Origin: Chloroflexia bacterium
GTDB taxonomy: Bacteria; Chloroflexota; Chloroflexia; QHBQ01; JADMIH01
Length of the DNA stretch: 15,984 bases
Assembly (NCBI GenBank): GCA_025927935.1
Contig: JAICKM010000067.1
Span: forward strand, 1 to 15,984
Direction: 5' to 3'
In this document: piece after piece, positions 15,067-15,984 of the stretch
How positions within the stretch are numbered: the stretch's first letter is position 1
Layout: the number at the start of each line of letters is the position of its first letter
The notes under the pieces: generated by a model
What the model saw: only the letters and a program-made list of their open reading frames with translations
What the model was told of the DNA's origin: nothing
Databases searched by the model: none
Translations under genes and position numbers: made by a program

Positions 15067-15683
15067 CCGAGCCGGCAGCGCCCAGCCCGATGCCCCGCGC
15101 GTCGGAGGCTAACGTCCCTGGGATCGCCGATGACATCCTGCGGGCGGTCGAGGTACTCGAGGATCAACTCGAACAGGTACTGGGACCGCGGCCGGTCCCG
15201 CCCCGCCCGCTCCTCCGCAATGTCAACGCCGTGGTCGCGGAGCAGATGACCACCGGCGACCACGTCGCCGATGCCGTGGCCGCGACGATGGGCTCCTGGC
15301 GCTTTATCGCCATCCAATCGGCGCTACTGCTGGTTTGGGTCATCTTGAACATGGTCGGCTGGATCAAGCACTGGGATCCCTATCCCTTTATCCTGCTCAA
15401 CCTGGCCCTCTCCTTCCAGGCGGCCTACTCGGCACCGATCATTATGATGAGCCAGAATCGGCTGGCCCAAAAGGACCGCATTATGGCGGAAGAAGATTAC
15501 CGGGTCAACCATGTGGCGGAAGATGAAATCCGGGCCATCATCGCCCATCTGGAACGCCAGGACCAGATCTTACTACACATCTTGGCCCGACTGGCTGCCC
15601 CACCGCGGGGCGGGATAGGGCCCGCCGCAGTCTCGCCGCCGCCCGCCGGGTCGGCGGCGGGCGCGGCGGGATCCACCGCGTAG
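15063..15683 (+). CDS. DUF1003 membrane protein
   Basis: A 206-residue protein with the DUF1003 core. An N-terminal cytoplasmic part of about 75 residues precedes two membrane helices, about 81-100 (FIAIQSALLLVWVILNMVGW) and 106-127. The family signature DPYPFILLNLALSFQAAYSA continues to PIIMMSQNRLAQKDRI and then EEDYRVNHVAEDEI (144-157). The C-terminus is Pro/Gly/Ala-rich. AAGGAGG precedes the ATG, which overlaps the TGA of the DinB gene (ATGA), so the two are translationally coupled. The family has no settled biochemical role and is found widely in bacteria. Transcription probably continues from the DinB promoter. Confidence 0.93.
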   Translation: MTEPAAPSPMPRASEANVPGIADDILRAVEVLEDQLEQVLGPRPVPPRPLLRNVNAVVAEQMTTGDHVADAVAATMGSWRFIAIQSALLLVWVILNMVGWIKHWDPYPFILLNLALSFQAAYSAPIIMMSQNRLAQKDRIMAEEDYRVNHVAEDEIRAIIAHLERQDQILLHILARLAAPPRGGIGPAAVSPPPAGSAAGAAGSTA

Positions 15684-15824
15684 CGAGTCCACGATTGGCG
15701 CCCATCCGCATCTGATCAATGCAGAGGAGGCCCCCATTCCAGCCCCAAACCGGCGTCGTAGTCGCGCCTCCGGCAGGCGGCTCTACCCGCCACCCGCAGG
15801 AGGCTGGGGAAACCGACACCGCAC

Positions 15825-15984
15825 ATGAACAACAACTCTCTACCGCCAATTCCGCACGTCCCCATCGCACCTCTGGCGGCGATCACGCAAGCGATTGCCG
15901 CCAGCCTGGATGTCGCCCAGATCTTCCGCATCGTGGCCGAGCAGGCCGGGCATATCCTGCCGCATGAGGTGCTGGCCGTCCTGC
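15825..15984 (+). CDS. GAF-domain sensor protein, 5' part only
   Basis: The frame starts MNNNSLPPIPHVPIAPLAAI and continues TQAIAASLDVAQIFRIVAEQ and AGHILPHEVLAVL to the window end. This matches the first helix and strand of GAF domains in bacterial sensor kinases and related regulators. The gene is cut off, so the output domain is unknown. The ATG is the first plausible start, but the nearest AGGAGG (15798-15803) lies 21 bases upstream, which is far for a Shine-Dalgarno. The 141 bases between DUF1003 and this start contain no convincing gene. Confidence 0.7.
   Translation, partial: MNNNSLPPIPHVPIAPLAAITQAIAASLDVAQIFRIVAEQAGHILPHEVLAVL

Overview
The window is GC-rich DNA from a bacterial chromosome and looks like a regulatory and accessory region. 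No marker gene settles the taxonomy. The closest overall feel is Chloroflexota or a neighbouring deep phylum: paired AI-2E-family permeases, a CheB-CheR-PAS-kinase hybrid, DinB and DUF1003 proteins, several GAF/NarL-type regulators, IS110 relics and promoters placed for leaderless mRNAs. This is an inference from gene style, not a phylogenetic result.

Left part (1-2880) is a scarred, mobile-element-like zone. It holds an AT-rich hairpin, a minus-strand tRNA-Phe-like sequence with a good 3' half and an aberrant 5' half, three copies of a TTGAYGTCAA motif, the N-terminal relic of an IS110 transposase, an intact MFS permease (minus), and the frameshifted C-terminal relic of another IS110 transposase.

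Centre-left (2876-9333, plus) starts with a 1015-residue CheB-CheR-PAS-coiled-coil-NarL-type histidine kinase and its adjacent NarL/FixJ response regulator. Two tandem AI-2E-family permeases follow. The first is broken by a one-base frameshift.

Centre-right (9334-11900) has a coding-like orphan stretch and a long palindrome between convergent genes. On the minus strand follow groEL, a C-terminal relic of groES just upstream of it, and two small unknown ORFs. One of these small ORFs has a perfect Shine-Dalgarno but an ATA in place of a normal start codon.

Right part (12094-15984, plus) has a cluster of palindromes and a leaderless-type promoter, then a stand-alone degenerate receiver protein. 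This overlaps the gene for the most unusual protein in the window, which is one polypeptide with ECF sigma-factor regions 2 and 4 followed by a complete HisKA/HATPase histidine kinase. Next are a DinB-like protein translationally coupled to a DUF1003 membrane protein, and the start of a GAF-domain protein cut by the window end.

A cross-cutting theme is a repeated module. A palindrome (CCGCCA...TGGCGG) ending in CTACCACCGATGC occurs three times. Each copy is followed after exactly 19 bases by a -10-like hexamer (TACAAT, TACAAT, TATGAT). In two copies the ATG lies exactly 6 bases after the hexamer, so those mRNAs should be leaderless. The module sits before the first AI-2E gene and before the receiver/sigma-kinase operon, and it points at the MFS gene, so these three loci may share regulation.
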